Shown: positions 63,308 to 64,000 of the stretch, one piece after another
Position numbering within the stretch: the first letter of the stretch is position 1
Layout: every line of letters starts with the position of its first letter
Assembly (NCBI GenBank): GCA_027315105.1
Contig: DAHUYP010000089.1
Span: 46,890-110,889 of the forward strand
Length of the DNA stretch: 64,000 bases
Source of the DNA: Gammaproteobacteria bacterium
GTDB taxonomy: Bacteria; Pseudomonadota; Gammaproteobacteria; Steroidobacterales; Steroidobacteraceae
Direction: 5' to 3'
The notes under the pieces: model-generated
What the model was told of the DNA's origin: nothing
Database searches by the model: none
What the model saw: only the letters and a program-made list of their open reading frames with translations
Program-made: the position numbers and the translations under genes

Positions 63308-64000
63308 TCAGTGTGCGTGCGGCGCGGCACCAACCTTGCTCTGCTGCGCCACCAGCCACTTCACCAGTTCGATGAGCTGGTTGTCACCGCCTGCAGAGGC
63401 CTCGGTCAGGCGGTATTTCCCATCCACGACGATGGTCGGGGTTTGATCCACCTGCAGCGCCTTGATCAGCTGATCGGCTTCCCGCATCTTCACGTCGACG
63501 CCGAATGAATTGGCGGCCGCCAGGAAGGCCTCCGGCTTCACGCCGGCGACGCGTGCATAGAATCTCGCCGCGTCCTCGATGTTCGGCGGCGGCTGCTTGA
63601 GCCGCCGTCCGCCCGCATCGACCACCGCCAGCTCGCCGCTCTTCCACACCGCGTCGAACATCGCATCATGCGTGCGCTGATCGATCCCCAGCTGCTTCGC
63701 GGCATAGTAGGCGCGCTGGAACATCGGCCAGTCTTCATCCGGCCGGAACGAGGCGGCCACGAAGTCGAGTTGCGCGTTGGCCGGCAGCACCTCCCGCAGC
63801 CGGTCGACCACCGGATAGAAGCGATTGCAGGCCGGGCAGGCGTACGAGAAGACCTCCGTGACCTCGACTTTGCCGGGCGCGAGCGCCGTCGGCTGCGCCG
63901 GTGTGATCAGGAAGTAGTTGGTACCCTGAATCCAGGCGGGAGCGGCACGCCCGGCCGGGGCCATGCCGAGCCGCAGCAGTAGCAGGGGCAGGAATCGCGT
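63308..64000 (-). CDS. dsbA: Thiol:disulfide interchange protein DsbA, 5' end outside window
   Basis: A periplasmic DsbA-type oxidoreductase. Active site FSYACPACNRFYPVVDRL (C-P-A-C), helical insert and cis-proline QTPTIVVDGKYRLTE are all present. The frame stays open upstream of the track's ATG (63964), reading FLPLLLLRLGMAPAG, a signal-peptide core, and runs off the window at base 64000. The start codon is therefore outside, and 230 residues are visible. It oxidises cysteine pairs of exported proteins such as the cytochromes and cysteine-rich proteins here. It is convergent with atzF. Confidence 0.9.
   Translation of the reverse strand, partial: TRFLPLLLLRLGMAPAGRAAPAWIQGTNYFLITPAQPTALAPGKVEVTEVFSYACPACNRFYPVVDRLREVLPANAQLDFVAASFRPDEDWPMFQRAYYAAKQLGIDQRTHDAMFDAVWKSGELAVVDAGGRRLKQPPPNIEDAARFYARVAGVKPEAFLAAANSFGVDVKMREADQLIKALQVDQTPTIVVDGKYRLTEASAGGDNQLIELVKWLVAQQSKVGAAPHAH

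Overview
The window is high-GC DNA from a Gram-negative proteobacterium. The TonB-dependent receptor, tesB, cobalamin-dependent metH, typA, def and dsbA, with gammaproteobacterial-style accessory genes, suggest a gammaproteobacterium, perhaps of the Steroidobacteraceae/Nevskiales/Xanthomonadales type. This placement is inferred from gene content only. Most genes are tightly packed with ATGA-type overlaps. Several stretches of mobile-element debris interrupt them.

Layout. (1) 0-13.3 kb is core metabolism: a pirin tail, tesB, a ferredoxin-NADP reductase, a class III aminotransferase (gabT-like), and a minus-strand methionine-cycle operon. That operon reads ArsR-methyltransferase fusion, metF, metH, ABC exporter, with 4-nt overlaps at every junction and a perfect palindrome over the regulator start codon. 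typA follows. (2) 13.3-19.2 kb is an eroded island: RHS fragments, one apparently intact IS3-family element, a second IS3 OrfA fragment, a small membrane protein, a higBA pair with a frameshifted toxin, and two inverted pieces of a Tn3-family transposase. (3) 19.3-33.5 kb is a catabolic and uptake cluster: SSS symporter, agmatinase-family ureohydrolase, HRI1-like protein, NCS1 permease and carbon-nitrogen hydrolase. Next comes a six-gene operon headed by a guanidine-I (ykkC) riboswitch: TonB receptor, M20 deacylase, HpaB-type flavin monooxygenase, flavin reductase fused to a LysR effector domain, RidA and DUF1028. (4) 33.6-43.6 kb holds a Spy-like protein, an orphan chrB, a nonaheme cytochrome c, an integrase fragment, a GH130/GT4 pair and small unknowns. 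(5) 43.6-51 kb is a second eroded region. It carries two pieces of an IS91-type transposase on either side of mauG, a dapE remnant, yfdX, a diguanylate cyclase, a dps remnant and a PepSY protein. (6) 51-64 kb holds DUF4404, CPXCG and def. It continues with a NikR-like regulator, a three-gene ABC importer and, divergently, two DUF1989 proteins, a biotin-dependent urea/guanidine carboxylase and allophanate hydrolase. A partial dsbA closes the window.

How it fits together. The 52.5-63.2 kb genes match the known guanidine degradation route: ABC import, guanidine carboxylase, heterodimeric carboxyguanidine deiminase, allophanate hydrolase. About 30 kb away, a guanidine-I riboswitch precedes a TonB receptor and a two-component flavin monooxygenase operon. 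Riboswitches of this class are usually found before exporters or guanidine carboxylase genes. My working model is that this organism imports a guanidino compound across the outer membrane, releases guanidine (oxidatively) or urea (by the ureohydrolase) from it, and mineralises the product. The riboswitch and the carboxylase operon are seen directly in the sequence. The substrate and the oxidative step are inference.
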